The position numbers were made by a program, and so were the translations under genes. 57,014 bases of DNA, from positions 1-57,014 of the forward strand of contig NZ_VCJS01000073.1 in the NCBI RefSeq assembly GCF_005893125.1. The letters are read 5' to 3'. The DNA is from Nonomuraea basaltis. GTDB taxonomy: Bacteria; Actinomycetota; Actinomycetes; Streptosporangiales; Streptosporangiaceae. This document shows positions 1 through 7,539 of the stretch, in pieces. The number at the start of each line of letters is the position of its first letter. Positions within the stretch are counted from its first letter, which is position 1. Under the pieces are notes generated by a model. It did no database searches, was not told where the DNA came from, and was given only the letters and a program-made list of their open reading frames with translations.

Positions 1-29
1 CCGTTAGTTGTGCACTAAGGTCGGTCGGT

Positions 30-134
30 GTGGATCTCGATGCTGTGCGCACGTTCGTCGCCGTCGTGGACACCGGCCAGTTCCAGGACGCCGCCGCAGA
101 CCTGTCGATCACCCAGCAGGCCGTCTCATCGCCG
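30..134 (+). pseudogene. LysR-family regulator, N-terminal HTH stub
   Basis: Read from the GTG at 30, this gives a typical LysR N-terminus: VDLDAVRTFVAVVDTGQFQ followed by DAAADLSITQQAVS. That is helix 1 and most of the winged-HTH recognition region. The similarity stops at about 128 and the frame hits a stop at about 150, so only around 33 of some 300 residues remain. At about 125 the sequence passes without a gap into a serine-hydrolase fragment in another frame. This looks like a deletion or recombination scar rather than a functional regulator. The family assignment is firm; the history of the scar is inference. Confidence 0.7.
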
Positions 135-605
135 GCCTGCTGCTGGAGAAGGTGACGGGCACGAGCGCCGAGCGGTACATCACCGACCATGTCTTCCGGA
201 AGGCCGGGCTGCGGCACACGTCGTTACCGCGTACGCCGTACCTCCCTGGGCACAGCTCTAAGGAGTACGAGGCGTTGTTCGGGCTCTTCGACCCGCCCAA
301 GGACTACAGCGTCTACAACATGTCCTGGGCCGTGCGGCAGGTTCTGGGGGCACGACGGGGCCGTCCCCGGCATGCAGACCTTCGCGTTCTCCTACGCCGA
401 CGGCGGCCACCAGTTCGCCTTCGGCGCCAACCTGAGGAACTACCAGCAGCTCGACGAGAACGGTAGTCCTGTCGCGCACGCCATCGACTTCGCGATCGGG
501 AACCACCTGCTGGAGGCGGCGTGCGGGCCTGACGCGGGGGCGGCGACCAGGGCGGCGTGGCCGCTCCCGGCGATCGGCGTGGACGGGGGCACGGCCGCAC
601 CGTGA
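125..605 (+). pseudogene. Serine hydrolase (class C beta-lactamase-like) fragment with frameshift
   Basis: Frame 2 from about 125 encodes LIAGLLLEKVTGTSAERYI, typical of the region after the Tyr-x-Asn motif of class C beta-lactamase/D-aminopeptidase-type hydrolases. It continues through FRKAGLRHTSLP to WAVRQVLG at about 349. Similarity then moves to the next frame as GHDGAVPGMQTFAFSYADGG and runs to the stop at 605. Removing one G from the five-G run at 346-350 joins the two parts. The N-terminal half, including the SxxK nucleophile motif, is absent, so the protein would be inactive even without the frameshift. The single-base shift could also be a sequencing error, but the missing N-terminus could not. 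Confidence 0.7.
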
Positions 606-623
606 CCGGCGACGTCGCCGGTC
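604..623. terminator. 20-bp perfect palindrome after the hydrolase relic
   Basis: A perfect palindrome, GACCGGCGAC followed by its reverse complement, begins inside the TGA stop at 603-605. It is GC-rich with no central spacer or T-run. It could fold as a Rho-independent-like hairpin of the kind common in high-GC actinobacteria, or bind a dimeric protein. The position directly after a stop codon favours a terminator. Confidence 0.4.
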
Positions 624-890
624 GGGCGGCACTACCAGTCCGGCACCCCAGCTTCGTCCACCGCCCTCGGGTTCACCCTCGCTGAAGCCCTCACCGCGAG
701 CGACCCTGAGTTCGGCAACGGACGCGCGAATGCCGCGTCGGATGCGAGACCTACGATGCTCCCCGAGCCCGCCTGACCTGCTCAAGAAGCGAGTCGCTGC
801 AGGTCAGAGGCATATGGGCAAGATCTCGTCTTGTAATGAGAACCAATTGCGTCAGATTGGCTCTGGGGGGAGCTCTGCGGGGGGGACAGG

Positions 891-1286
891 ATGGCCGTCA
901 TGGAGATGATCGTTCACAGCCCGGCTGAGGGTATCTACGCCGCCACCGATGACTTCGTACACGCGATTGAGGTGCGGAATCCGTCTCGGTTCCTGTTCAT
1001 GGCGGGAACGATGGGGCTGGATTCCGATGGCATCCCTGGCACCACGCTTGAAGAACAGCTCGACCTCATCTGGGCGAATCTTCGGGTGATTCTCGCCGAG
1101 GCGAGGATGAGCGTGGACAACATCGTGAGGCTTACGAGTTACCTGCGCGATCCCTCCTACGCTGAGGCGAATGCGAAAGCCAGGGTGGCTGCCTTGGGCG
1201 GACGGCGGGTGCCCACGACGGCGATCGTGGCACAGACGCTCGTCAGTAACTGGTTGGTGGAGATCGAGGTGGTGGCGGCGGGCTAA
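891..1286 (+). CDS. RidA/YjgF/UK114-family enamine/imine deaminase
   Basis: The 131-residue product fits the usual size of about 130 residues for RidA proteins, small trimeric enzymes that hydrolyse reactive enamines and imines released by PLP enzymes. Family signatures are an N-terminal strand with FLFMAGTMGLDSDGIPG, the EEQLDLIWANLRVILAEA helix, VRLTSYLRD, and the C-terminal RVPTTAIVAQTLVSNWLVEIEVVA. In the last segment the family normally has a P-RxxxxV-x-L pattern; the substrate-binding Arg is not obvious here (the stretch reads GGRRVPTTA), so it may be a divergent, non-Archetype RidA. An alternative ATG lies at 900. A purine-rich stretch (881-890) precedes 891. It stands alone, flanked by relics, with no operon partner. 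Confidence 0.85.
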   Translation: MAVMEMIVHSPAEGIYAATDDFVHAIEVRNPSRFLFMAGTMGLDSDGIPGTTLEEQLDLIWANLRVILAEARMSVDNIVRLTSYLRDPSYAEANAKARVAALGGRRVPTTAIVAQTLVSNWLVEIEVVAAG

Positions 1287-1500
1287 GTGGTGCGCACGGT
1301 CGCACTGACCACGGCCGAGCTAAGCCACGGCTTCATGCCGCGGGCAACGTTCGCCCTGCAAACCCTACGAAGCGGCCCCGCCCGCGTCCTCGCGTCGATA
1401 TTTTGCGGACAATCTCCATGCAGGAAATAGACCGACCTATCCAGCAAGGGCCCAGGAAAGGGCCGTCTGGGGGTGTCATAGTCATGGCCTACAGCGGCTG

Positions 1501-1698
1501 ATCGACAAGCAATCCTACGCGTCGAACGCAAAAAGGGCACAAAACATTGACGAACCTACCGAAATATGGAACGTTATCAACGTTTCCTCGAAGGACGAGG
1601 CCGTCGGCTTCGTCAACCTGTAGCCGGCGCAGGGCGCGGGCGAGGCCGCCTTCTCCATTCGCTGCGACGGCTTGGTGGACGTTTACTTCTCCCTGTGA
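1501..1698 (+). pseudogene. Possible decayed small gene with in-frame TAG
   Basis: One frame reads through IDKQSYASNAKRAQNIDEPT and EIWNVINVSSKDEAVGFVNL, stops at TAG 1621-1623, and resumes in the same frame as PAQGAGEAAFSIRCDGLVDV-YFSL before TGA at 1696. The amino-acid mix is balanced on both sides of the TAG, unlike the Arg/Pro/Ala-rich shadow frames of this genome, which suggests a small gene broken by one nonsense mutation. I do not recognise the family and cannot fix the start. It lies in the 656-bp stretch (1287-1942) that otherwise shows no gene. Confidence 0.35.
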
Positions 1699-1711
1699 TT
1701 CGCCAGGTTCC

Positions 1712-1737
1712 CGGTGGGCATAACAACTCGCCCACCG
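1712..1737. terminator. Hairpin after the decayed small gene
   Basis: An 8-bp perfect stem (CGGTGGGC pairing with GCCCACCG) has a 10-nt AT-rich loop and lies 14 bp after the final stop of the decayed gene. There is no T-run. A terminator role is inferred from position. Confidence 0.4.
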
Positions 1738-1753
1738 CACCCTCAATATGACG

Positions 1754-1767
1754 AATGTTCGAACATT
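1754..1767. promoter_or_regulatory. AATGTTCGAACATT palindrome upstream of the peptidoglycan-binding gene
   Basis: This is a perfect 14-bp palindrome in an AT-richer non-coding patch about 175 bp before the ATG at 1943. The central GTTCGAAC could bind a dimeric repressor. Its spacing does not match the actinobacterial LexA box, which is CGAAC-N4-GTTCG. No other copy was noticed in the window. Confidence 0.3.
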
Positions 1768-1942
1768 GTCCGGGCACGTTAAGAAATCGGTCAAAATGCC
1801 TCGGGAAAGCGGACTTTCCAGGCTGTTCTGTGTTGTGCTGGAAGTGAGGGCTCATTTCGAGACCCCGTAGAAACGGGTGGCCCGGGCCGTGGCGAGGCAG
1901 CCCGCCCGTGGGCCGCCATCACTCCGCACTGAGGAGGTACCC

Positions 1943-2428
1943 ATGACGGCACCGGAATTCCAGCCGCCGCCGCTGCGCTTCCCGCCACCCACCCAGACCC
2001 AGAGCGTCCGGCGATGGCAGCAGCAGTTGAGGGATCGCGGCTGGCACATCACCGTCGACGGCGACTACCGCGAGGAAAGCAAGCGCCTGTGCGCCAACTT
2101 CCAGATGGAGCACGGTCTGGACCAGGACGGCGTCGTCGGCCCGAAGACCTGGAAGGCCACCTGGGAGGCCGCCAGCACGAAGCCTCTGCAGGCGCCCAGC
2201 CGCACCTTGAAGAAGGGCGACCAGGGCGAGGAGGTCCGCAAGTGGCAGCGGCAGGTCAACAACCGCGGCTGGCGCGAGCTCGATGTCGACGGCATCTTCG
2301 GCGACGAGACCCTGCGCATCTGCAAGGAAATGCAGGAGTTCAAGGGTCTGCCGAAGACCGGCGAGATCGACCGCCGGACCTGGGAAGAGGCGTGGCTGGA
2401 GAAGGTGCCCGTGGCCGCGGCCAGGTGA
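1943..2428 (+). CDS. Peptidoglycan-binding (PG_binding_1) protein, two tandem domains
   Basis: The product is 161 residues with two peptidoglycan-binding-like repeats. The first is SVRRWQQQLRDRGWHITVDG through GVVGPKTWKATWEAA (about 18-75). The second is GEEVRKWQRQVNNRGWRELD through KTGEIDRRTWEEAW (about 90-152). Each shows the family pattern of an amphipathic helix, VDG.FG-type turn, and a final helix with TW. There is no catalytic domain and no clear signal peptide, so it may be exported by another route, act inside the cell, or be a relic of a larger hydrolase. The ATG at 1943 is chosen because GAGGAGG at 1931-1937 is an excellent ribosome-binding site; the frame is open further upstream. 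A hairpin at 2447-2478 follows, suggesting a single-gene unit. Confidence 0.8.
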   Translation: MTAPEFQPPPLRFPPPTQTQSVRRWQQQLRDRGWHITVDGDYREESKRLCANFQMEHGLDQDGVVGPKTWKATWEAASTKPLQAPSRTLKKGDQGEEVRKWQRQVNNRGWRELDVDGIFGDETLRICKEMQEFKGLPKTGEIDRRTWEEAWLEKVPVAAAR

Positions 2429-2446
2429 GCGCGCTCTCCGACCTCC

Positions 2447-2478
2447 GGGCCGACGTCCCGCCCATGGGACGCCGGCCC
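2447..2478 (+). terminator. Strong hairpin terminator
   Basis: A 13-bp stem with one mismatch (2447-2459 with 2466-2478) and a 6-nt loop starts 18 bp after the stop of the peptidoglycan-binding gene and is followed by TCTTT. It fits a Rho-independent-type terminator. Confidence 0.65.
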
Positions 2479-2813
2479 TCTTTCGCGCCCGAGTTCCGGC
2501 GTCCTGCCGAGCGGCGGTCGTCACGGGGACGCGGAATCCAAACGCATGCCCGTCCCAGGTGCGCGTCCCCATATTGGTCAAACTGGAAGATATCTTTCGC
2601 CCAGTCATAAATCGCGGACGATATCGTTTGGACTGCATACGGCCTGCTTTGTTTTTGCGAGGAACGCCCAGATCAGGTGACTGGTCTTCTTCTGGATCCG
2701 GCCTCGGCCGACCGGTCGTAGTCAAAGCCCGGCCACGTTGGCGCGCTGATCAAATGCTCATCCGCGTGCGGCATGTTATGGGTCTCCGTTCGCTTCCCTG
2801 AGAGGGCGCAATC
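2479..2813. other. Non-coding stretch before the alpha/beta hydrolase
   Basis: I see no gene in these 335 bp. The part from about 2570 to 2660 is markedly AT-richer than its surroundings, as often seen around promoters or in old insertion scars. GAGAGGG at 2801-2807 is the ribosome-binding site of the next gene. Confidence 0.5.
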
Positions 2814-3692
2814 ATGACGCCTGTCATTCCCGGTTTCGACTACCAGCGCGTCCACGTCGCCGACGGCGTGTCCCTGAACGTGGCCATCGGCGGCTCGGGC
2901 AGCCCCATCGTGCTGCTGCACGGCTTCCCCGAGACGCACCTGATGTGGCGGCACGTCGCCGCCGACCTCGCGACCGGCCACACCGTGATCGTTCCCGACC
3001 TGCGGGGTTACGGCGCCAGCGACAAGCCCGCCGAGACCGGACCCGATGTCTACTCCAAGCGCACCATGGCCGCCGACATTGTCGCCCTGGCCCGCGCGCT
3101 CGGCCACGAGCGCTTCGCCCTGGCCGGACACGACCGGGGCGCCCTGGTCGCCTTCCGCGCCGCACTCGACCACCCCGAGACGATCACCCACCTGGCCAGC
3201 CTCGACGTGCTGCCCACCCTGGAGATGTGGGACGTGCTGCACGGCACCAGCGCCGCCGTCGGCTTCCACCTCTACCTGATGGCCCAGCCGCCCGGCCTGC
3301 CCGAGCAGATGATCGCCGCCAGCTCGGACGCCTTCTTCGGCTACTTCCTCGACATCTGGACCAACGACCCCCAGGCGATCCCCGCCGACGTGCGCGCCGC
3401 CTACCTGGACGCCTGCCGGAACGCGGTGCCCTCGATCGTGGCCGACTACCGCGCCTCGGCCGGGATCGACGTGACCCACGACCAGGCCGACCGCGACGCC
3501 GGGAACCTGCTGCGGATGCCGGTCACCGTGCTCCAGCAGGACTGGGGCGCCGCCCTCGGCTTCGACGCCGCCGCCCTGTGGCGCGCCTGGGCCCCCGACC
3601 TGCACCACAGCACCGTCACCAGCGGCCACTTCATGGCCGAAGAGACCCCGGCTGACATCGCCAAGGCCATCCGCGACCTGCTCACCCGCTGA
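2814..3692 (+). CDS. Alpha/beta hydrolase of the haloacetate/haloalkane dehalogenase type
   Basis: The 292-residue protein has the alpha/beta hydrolase fold. HGFPETHLMWRHV (about 36-48) matches fluoroacetate-dehalogenase-like proteins and forms the oxyanion-hole segment. The nucleophile elbow is GHDRG with Asp107, not Ser, as in dehalogenases and some epoxide hydrolases. The catalytic His lies in SGHFMAEE near the C-terminus. Fluoroacetate dehalogenases bind the carboxylate with two Arg after the nucleophile. Here the first (Arg108) is present but the second position is Leu111, so fluoroacetate is probably not the substrate. The halide-pocket His is plausible in GFHLYLMAQP, but the usual neighbouring Trp appears to be Leu. 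The gene stands alone, with an FAD oxidoreductase 148 bp downstream. The family is sure; the substrate is unknown. Confidence 0.8.
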   Translation: MTPVIPGFDYQRVHVADGVSLNVAIGGSGSPIVLLHGFPETHLMWRHVAADLATGHTVIVPDLRGYGASDKPAETGPDVYSKRTMAADIVALARALGHERFALAGHDRGALVAFRAALDHPETITHLASLDVLPTLEMWDVLHGTSAAVGFHLYLMAQPPGLPEQMIAASSDAFFGYFLDIWTNDPQAIPADVRAAYLDACRNAVPSIVADYRASAGIDVTHDQADRDAGNLLRMPVTVLQQDWGAALGFDAAALWRAWAPDLHHSTVTSGHFMAEETPADIAKAIRDLLTR

Positions 3693-3840
3693 AGCCGGTC
3701 GCTCAGGTCTGCGGGTGGGCCCAGCTGTGCAGGGCCATGTGCCAAGAAATGGTGCGAATTCGGCGGCTGACTGGCCTGGTGAGTGAGCAGTCGTCCGGAG
3801 CACGCTGACCCTTCCAGGACCCTTTGCTAGGAGGTCGAAG

Positions 3841-5247
3841 ATGTCGGACATCGTGGTGGCGGGGGCCGGTCCCGCCGGCCTGGTCGCCGCCCTGCTACTC
3901 GCCGCCGACGGGCACCAGGTGACCGTGCTCGACCGGGACCGAGACGGCCCGGGAGACATCCATCGCGCGTGGGAGCTGTGGCAGCGGCCGGGCGTGAGCC
4001 AGTTCCGCCTGCCGCACCGGCTGGTGGCGGCGGGCTGGCGGCTGCTGCGGGACGAGCTGCCGGACATGGCCGCCGAACTCGAGCGCGCGGGCGCCATTGT
4101 GTTCAACGCTCTCGCCGGTTCCTGGCGGGTGCGGGCGCTGGGCGGGGCGCGGGAGGGCGACGAGCGGTTCGAGACGATCGCCGCCCGCCGTCCCGTCCTG
4201 GAGGCGGCGCTGGCCCTGGTGGCCGGGCGGGCTCCCGGGGTCACCGTCCACCGGGGGGTCACCGTGGCCGGGCTGCTGATCGACGCTCCCTTGAAAGGCG
4301 GGCGGCCGCGCGTGCGCGGGGTGCGTACCGGCGAGGGCGAGGTCATCCACGCCGACCTGGTGCTGGACGCGACCGGGCGAAGGGGGGAACTCTCCGGGAT
4401 GCTCGGCAGCCCAGGCACCGCCGAGGAACACGGGAGGCCGGGATTCGCCTACTACTCCAGGCACTTCGCCGGTCCCATGCCCGCGCAGCCGATCTGGCCG
4501 TTGGCGCATCACGACAGCCTGTCCACCCTGGTACTGCCCGGCGACGTGGGGACCTGGTCGGTGACGTTGGCCGTGTCGGACGATGACGTGGAGCTGCGCG
4601 GGCTGCGGCATGCCGGTGTCTGGCAGCAGGCCGCGTCCATGTTCCCGAACGTGGAGCCGTGGGCCGCGGGCATCCCGATCAGCGACGTCCTGCGAGCCTC
4701 CGGAGAGGCGAGCGGCCCGCGCAGGCTCGTGGCCGGCGGGCGACCGGTGGCCCACGGGCTCCTCACCATAGGCGACGCCTGGGCGGTCACCAATCCGATG
4801 TTCGGGCTGGGCATGTCCATGGCGTTCGCGCAGGCGAGCCTGCTGCGCGACGCGGTACGCGCCGAGGGTCTGGACGATCTTGACAAGCTGGCGTTGCGGT
4901 TCGACGAGGTGAGCCGAAGTGTGCTCGCGCCGGTGTGCGAACGGCTCGGCCGCTGGGATCGGCATCGGCTCGCCGAGCTCGACGGGGAGCGTCGTGGCCG
5001 GCCGTACGAGAGCGGCGATGCCGAGTGGGTGCTGGGCAAGGCGCTGGATGCGGCCACGCTCCTGGACGGCGATGTGCTTCGTGGCGTGGCCGACGTCGCC
5101 CACCTGATCGCCACGCCGCAGGAGGCGATCGAGGCGACAGATCTGGACGGAAAGGCGCTCGCGCTCGCCGGGGACGCTCCGCGCTCCGTGGCACAGGGTC
5201 CCACGCGAGCCCGGCTGCTGGCGGCGATTCACGGGGCGCGTCCTTAG
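3841..5247 (+). CDS. FAD-dependent oxidoreductase, flavin monooxygenase/halogenase superfamily
   Basis: The 468-residue protein begins with the Rossmann dinucleotide fold VVAGAGPAGLVAALLLAADG and ends strand 2 with VLDRD. The second FAD motif is GDAWAVTNPMFGLGMSMAF, the GD...P..G.G signature of PHBH-type monooxygenases, geranylgeranyl reductases and tryptophan halogenases. The DATGRR segment (about 178-183) is the conserved DxxG region. No transmembrane segment or redox Cys motif is seen. TAGGAGG just upstream is a good ribosome-binding site for this ATG. The gene is followed 20 bp later by the end of a gene on the other strand. It could hydroxylate, epoxidise or reduce a small molecule; the sequence does not say which. 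Confidence 0.8.
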   Translation: MSDIVVAGAGPAGLVAALLLAADGHQVTVLDRDRDGPGDIHRAWELWQRPGVSQFRLPHRLVAAGWRLLRDELPDMAAELERAGAIVFNALAGSWRVRALGGAREGDERFETIAARRPVLEAALALVAGRAPGVTVHRGVTVAGLLIDAPLKGGRPRVRGVRTGEGEVIHADLVLDATGRRGELSGMLGSPGTAEEHGRPGFAYYSRHFAGPMPAQPIWPLAHHDSLSTLVLPGDVGTWSVTLAVSDDDVELRGLRHAGVWQQAASMFPNVEPWAAGIPISDVLRASGEASGPRRLVAGGRPVAHGLLTIGDAWAVTNPMFGLGMSMAFAQASLLRDAVRAEGLDDLDKLALRFDEVSRSVLAPVCERLGRWDRHRLAELDGERRGRPYESGDAEWVLGKALDAATLLDGDVLRGVADVAHLIATPQEAIEATDLDGKALALAGDAPRSVAQGPTRARLLAAIHGARP

Positions 5248-5266
5248 ATTCCGTCGGCCGTCATCA

Positions 5267-6058
5267 CTAGTAACCGGGGAAGACCCGGCGTAGCAGCTCG
5301 ATATCGGCCGCGCCCGTTGTGACGACGCCGCTGGGGGTGTGCTGGGGCGCGAGCCGGCCGGCTACCAGCCGTAGCCAGGCTTCGGCGGGCAGAGTGAGCG
5401 TGCCATCCGGCTTCTCAGGAACATCGAAGTCCGCACTGATCCGCGCGTTCAGACGCAGAGCGAAGACCGATGCGGGCCCGCTTGTCGTGACCTGGATGAC
5501 CGCGTGCTTGCCGTCGAGCAGCTCTGCTTTGCCGATCCATTCGAGTAGATCAGGAGATTGGTGCAGGAGCTCGTTCGTGGCGTCCGGAGGCAGCGTAGCG
5601 TGTTCGTCGAAGCCGACGCGTACGTCCCACGAGTGCAAGGTCAGCTCGCTGAGCCGGAGCCGCGCCGCTGTCGCCACGTCGACCGGTGCGGGCATGAAGC
5701 CCACATCGATGCGCAGGCTCTCGCGGGTGCCTGCGTCCAACGACTCATACAGTCCGGTCTGGGTGTGGCTCGCTTGGAGGAACCCGTCGGCGCGTTGCCT
5801 GCGGGTCATGGCGTTCCACCTGTCCCAGACGGTCACGTTGAAGTCGCCGCCGGGATTCGGCTTGCCGTCGAGGGCGGCTTGGACGGTGGTTTGCGCGATC
5901 TCGGCGCCGCTGCCCAGATGGCTGAGCACTTGCGAGATGTCCCATTCGGCCGCGCCCGACGGCCGGGCCAGGTCGTCCTCGCTGAGCTTGGACACCAGTT
6001 CGGCGAGGCTGTCATGCCCGGTGCGCAAGGTGGCGATGACCGCATCGGCGCTGCTCAT
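5267..6058 (-). CDS. Maleylpyruvate isomerase/DinB-like (mycothiol-dependent family) protein
   Basis: The 263-residue protein matches the actinobacterial MDMPI/DinB family. It has an N-terminal four-helix bundle with the metal-site pattern EWDISQVLSHLGSGAEIA (His near 47) and a second helix ending LRLSELTLHSWDVRVG, which carries the remaining metal ligands. A C-terminal SCP2-like domain (about 175-263) includes DGTLTLPAEAWLRLVAGRLAP. Members use mycothiol as a cofactor for isomerisation or S-transfer, or are of unknown function. The ATG at 6058 follows GGAGA at good spacing. It converges on the FAD oxidoreductase with 19 bp between stops, and no partner gene indicates a substrate. Confidence 0.8.
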   Translation of the reverse strand: MSSADAVIATLRTGHDSLAELVSKLSEDDLARPSGAAEWDISQVLSHLGSGAEIAQTTVQAALDGKPNPGGDFNVTVWDRWNAMTRRQRADGFLQASHTQTGLYESLDAGTRESLRIDVGFMPAPVDVATAARLRLSELTLHSWDVRVGFDEHATLPPDATNELLHQSPDLLEWIGKAELLDGKHAVIQVTTSGPASVFALRLNARISADFDVPEKPDGTLTLPAEAWLRLVAGRLAPQHTPSGVVTTGAADIELLRRVFPGY

Positions 6059-6210
6059 ATGTTCTCCAGGTAGCTGGGCTGTGGCATGGGACTACTGTGG
6101 CATGGAGCAATCAGCAACCCGAGACGGGCGCGTCACGTGCGTGCTCGGCGCACAGACAGCCGGCGCCCTTCTCAATCCATTCCCGCCCGGTCCACTCCGG
6201 AGCGCGTAGT

Positions 6211-6342
6211 TGCGTTCCGCTGGCCGACATGCCACCCAGCCACCTCGTCGTCGCCTGGAACAGCGCCAACGCCAACCCGCTCATCTGCTCGTTCACCCAC
6301 ATCGCCGCGGCCGCCTATCGCGCGGCGGCTCCAGAGGGCTAA
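6211..6342 (+). pseudogene. LysR-family regulator, C-terminal relic
   Basis: The frame CVPLADMPPSHLVVAWNSAN followed by ANPLICSFTHIAAAAYRAAA up to the stop at 6340-6342 matches the last 40 or so residues of LysR effector-binding domains: a P.S.LVVAW strand followed by NPLI.SF...A..YR. Nothing upstream in this frame is LysR-like, so the rest of the gene is lost. It has the same orientation as the LysR N-terminal stub at position 30. Whether both come from one gene cannot be told from the two ends alone, because they do not overlap. Confidence 0.6.
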
Positions 6343-6675
6343 GTCCCACAGCGGGAACGTCCTCGCGGAAGACACCCCCATTGGCCCGAGCTGTCAGGAG
6401 CCGGTCGGCGAGCACGGCGCTGTTGCTGTCGCCGGTGCAGTTCGTGCGGCGGCTGCGGGTACGGGCGCCCAAGGTGCTCGCCATGCCGTTCCTGTGCCGG
6501 GTGCCCAATCCGCTGGTGCTGGAGGCCGTCATCCGGCGCGGCCGGACAGTGTCGGCGTAAGGGTCTGCGCCCCTCGGAGAGCACAGCAAATCCACAGCCC
6601 TCACTGTCAGCGACCACTGGCTTACATGTGCTTAGGTGGTGCTTTGACAGTTTGTGTGCTGGATGGGGTTTACGA
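6343..6675. other. Non-coding stretch, possibly gene debris
   Basis: No intact gene is seen. One frame (about 6402-6560, + strand) reads SPVQFVRRLRVRAPKVLAMP and VPNPLVLEAVIRRG before a stop. It looks protein-like, but I cannot assign it to a family. Upstream, 6059-6210 holds the promoter region of the minus-strand DinB-like gene. TTGACA at 6644-6649 resembles a -35 element for the channel gene at 6676, but no convincing -10 lies at the right distance. Confidence 0.4.
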
Positions 6676-7539
6676 GTGTCAAGATACGGCTGGCGTCACT
6701 CGGTGTTCGCGCCCGTGTTGGGTCTGGTGGTCTCCCTGCTGCTGCTGGGAGCCGGAGCGGTGGAAACGCTGCTGGAGTCCGTGGGCGCGACCACGGCGCC
6801 GGTGGCCGCGGAGCTCGTGGTCACGCTCATCATCGCGGTGTTCCTGATCACCGTTCTCAGGATCGTCAGGGCCGTACCGGACATCCGGCGGGAGAGCGCC
6901 GCGACGGCGCGGGCCGTGGCGAACGTCCAGGCGGTGAAGCCGAACGAGGACACGCTGGTGTCGCGGCGGCTCAAGCTGTTCAGGGAGGCGGCCGAGGCAG
7001 GGAACGACTGCGAGGCGGTGCTGAGCGCCCGGTCCGCGCTGGACGACAGTGAGATGGCCAACAAGCACCACCTCGACCACGCGCTCATCTGGGCGCTGCC
7101 GGTCTTCGGGTTCATCGGCACCGCGCTGACGATGGCCGCGATGGTCACCTCGTTCTCGAACGCCCTGGACAGCCGGGGGGACCCGGGCGTGCTGATCGCC
7201 GCGCTCAAGCAGCACGTGCTGCCGGAGCTGGCGTCCGCGTTCGGCGTCACCATGATCGCGCTGTTCCTCAGTGTGGTGGCATTCGGGGCGATGGCCCTGG
7301 TGGAGCGGGCGGAGCGGGCCAGTGTGGTGGCCGCCGACGAGGTGTTCCTGATCTATATCGCGCGCCTGCCCGCCAAGCAGGCGGCTCCCGCCATGCAGGG
7401 GCTCACCCAGGAGCTGGCCCAGTCCAGAGGCAGGACCGAGGAGCTCGTCAAGGGCCTGGACGCGCTGCGCACCGCGGTGGAGCGGCTGAGCGCCGTCGAG
7501 AGCCGGCCGCACAGATACACGCTGGTGAGGGAGCCGTGA
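6676..7539 (+). CDS. MotA/TolQ/ExbB-like proton channel protein
   Basis: The 287-residue membrane protein has two N-terminal helices (about 11-32 and 43-63), a cytoplasmic loop rich in charged residues (about 65-125), then two helices with the family signature. PVFGFIGTALTMAAMVTSFS corresponds to the conserved LGLLGTV..M segment of TolQ/ExbB. LASAFGVTMIALFLSVVAFG corresponds to the final pore-lining helix. A C-terminal tail (about 240-287) may be coiled coil. Relatives form the pentameric stator of proton-driven motors. The GTG at 6676 is chosen because GGATGGGG precedes it and the added residues from the upstream ATG (6628) look unrelated; 6628 remains possible. It overlaps the next gene by 4 bp, so the two products probably form a complex. 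Confidence 0.7.
   Translation: MSRYGWRHSVFAPVLGLVVSLLLLGAGAVETLLESVGATTAPVAAELVVTLIIAVFLITVLRIVRAVPDIRRESAATARAVANVQAVKPNEDTLVSRRLKLFREAAEAGNDCEAVLSARSALDDSEMANKHHLDHALIWALPVFGFIGTALTMAAMVTSFSNALDSRGDPGVLIAALKQHVLPELASAFGVTMIALFLSVVAFGAMALVERAERASVVAADEVFLIYIARLPAKQAAPAMQGLTQELAQSRGRTEELVKGLDALRTAVERLSAVESRPHRYTLVREP

Noticed and set aside
6644..6649. TTGACA as the -35 of the channel operon
   Set aside because: No acceptable -10 hexamer lies 16-19 bp downstream, so the promoter was not annotated.
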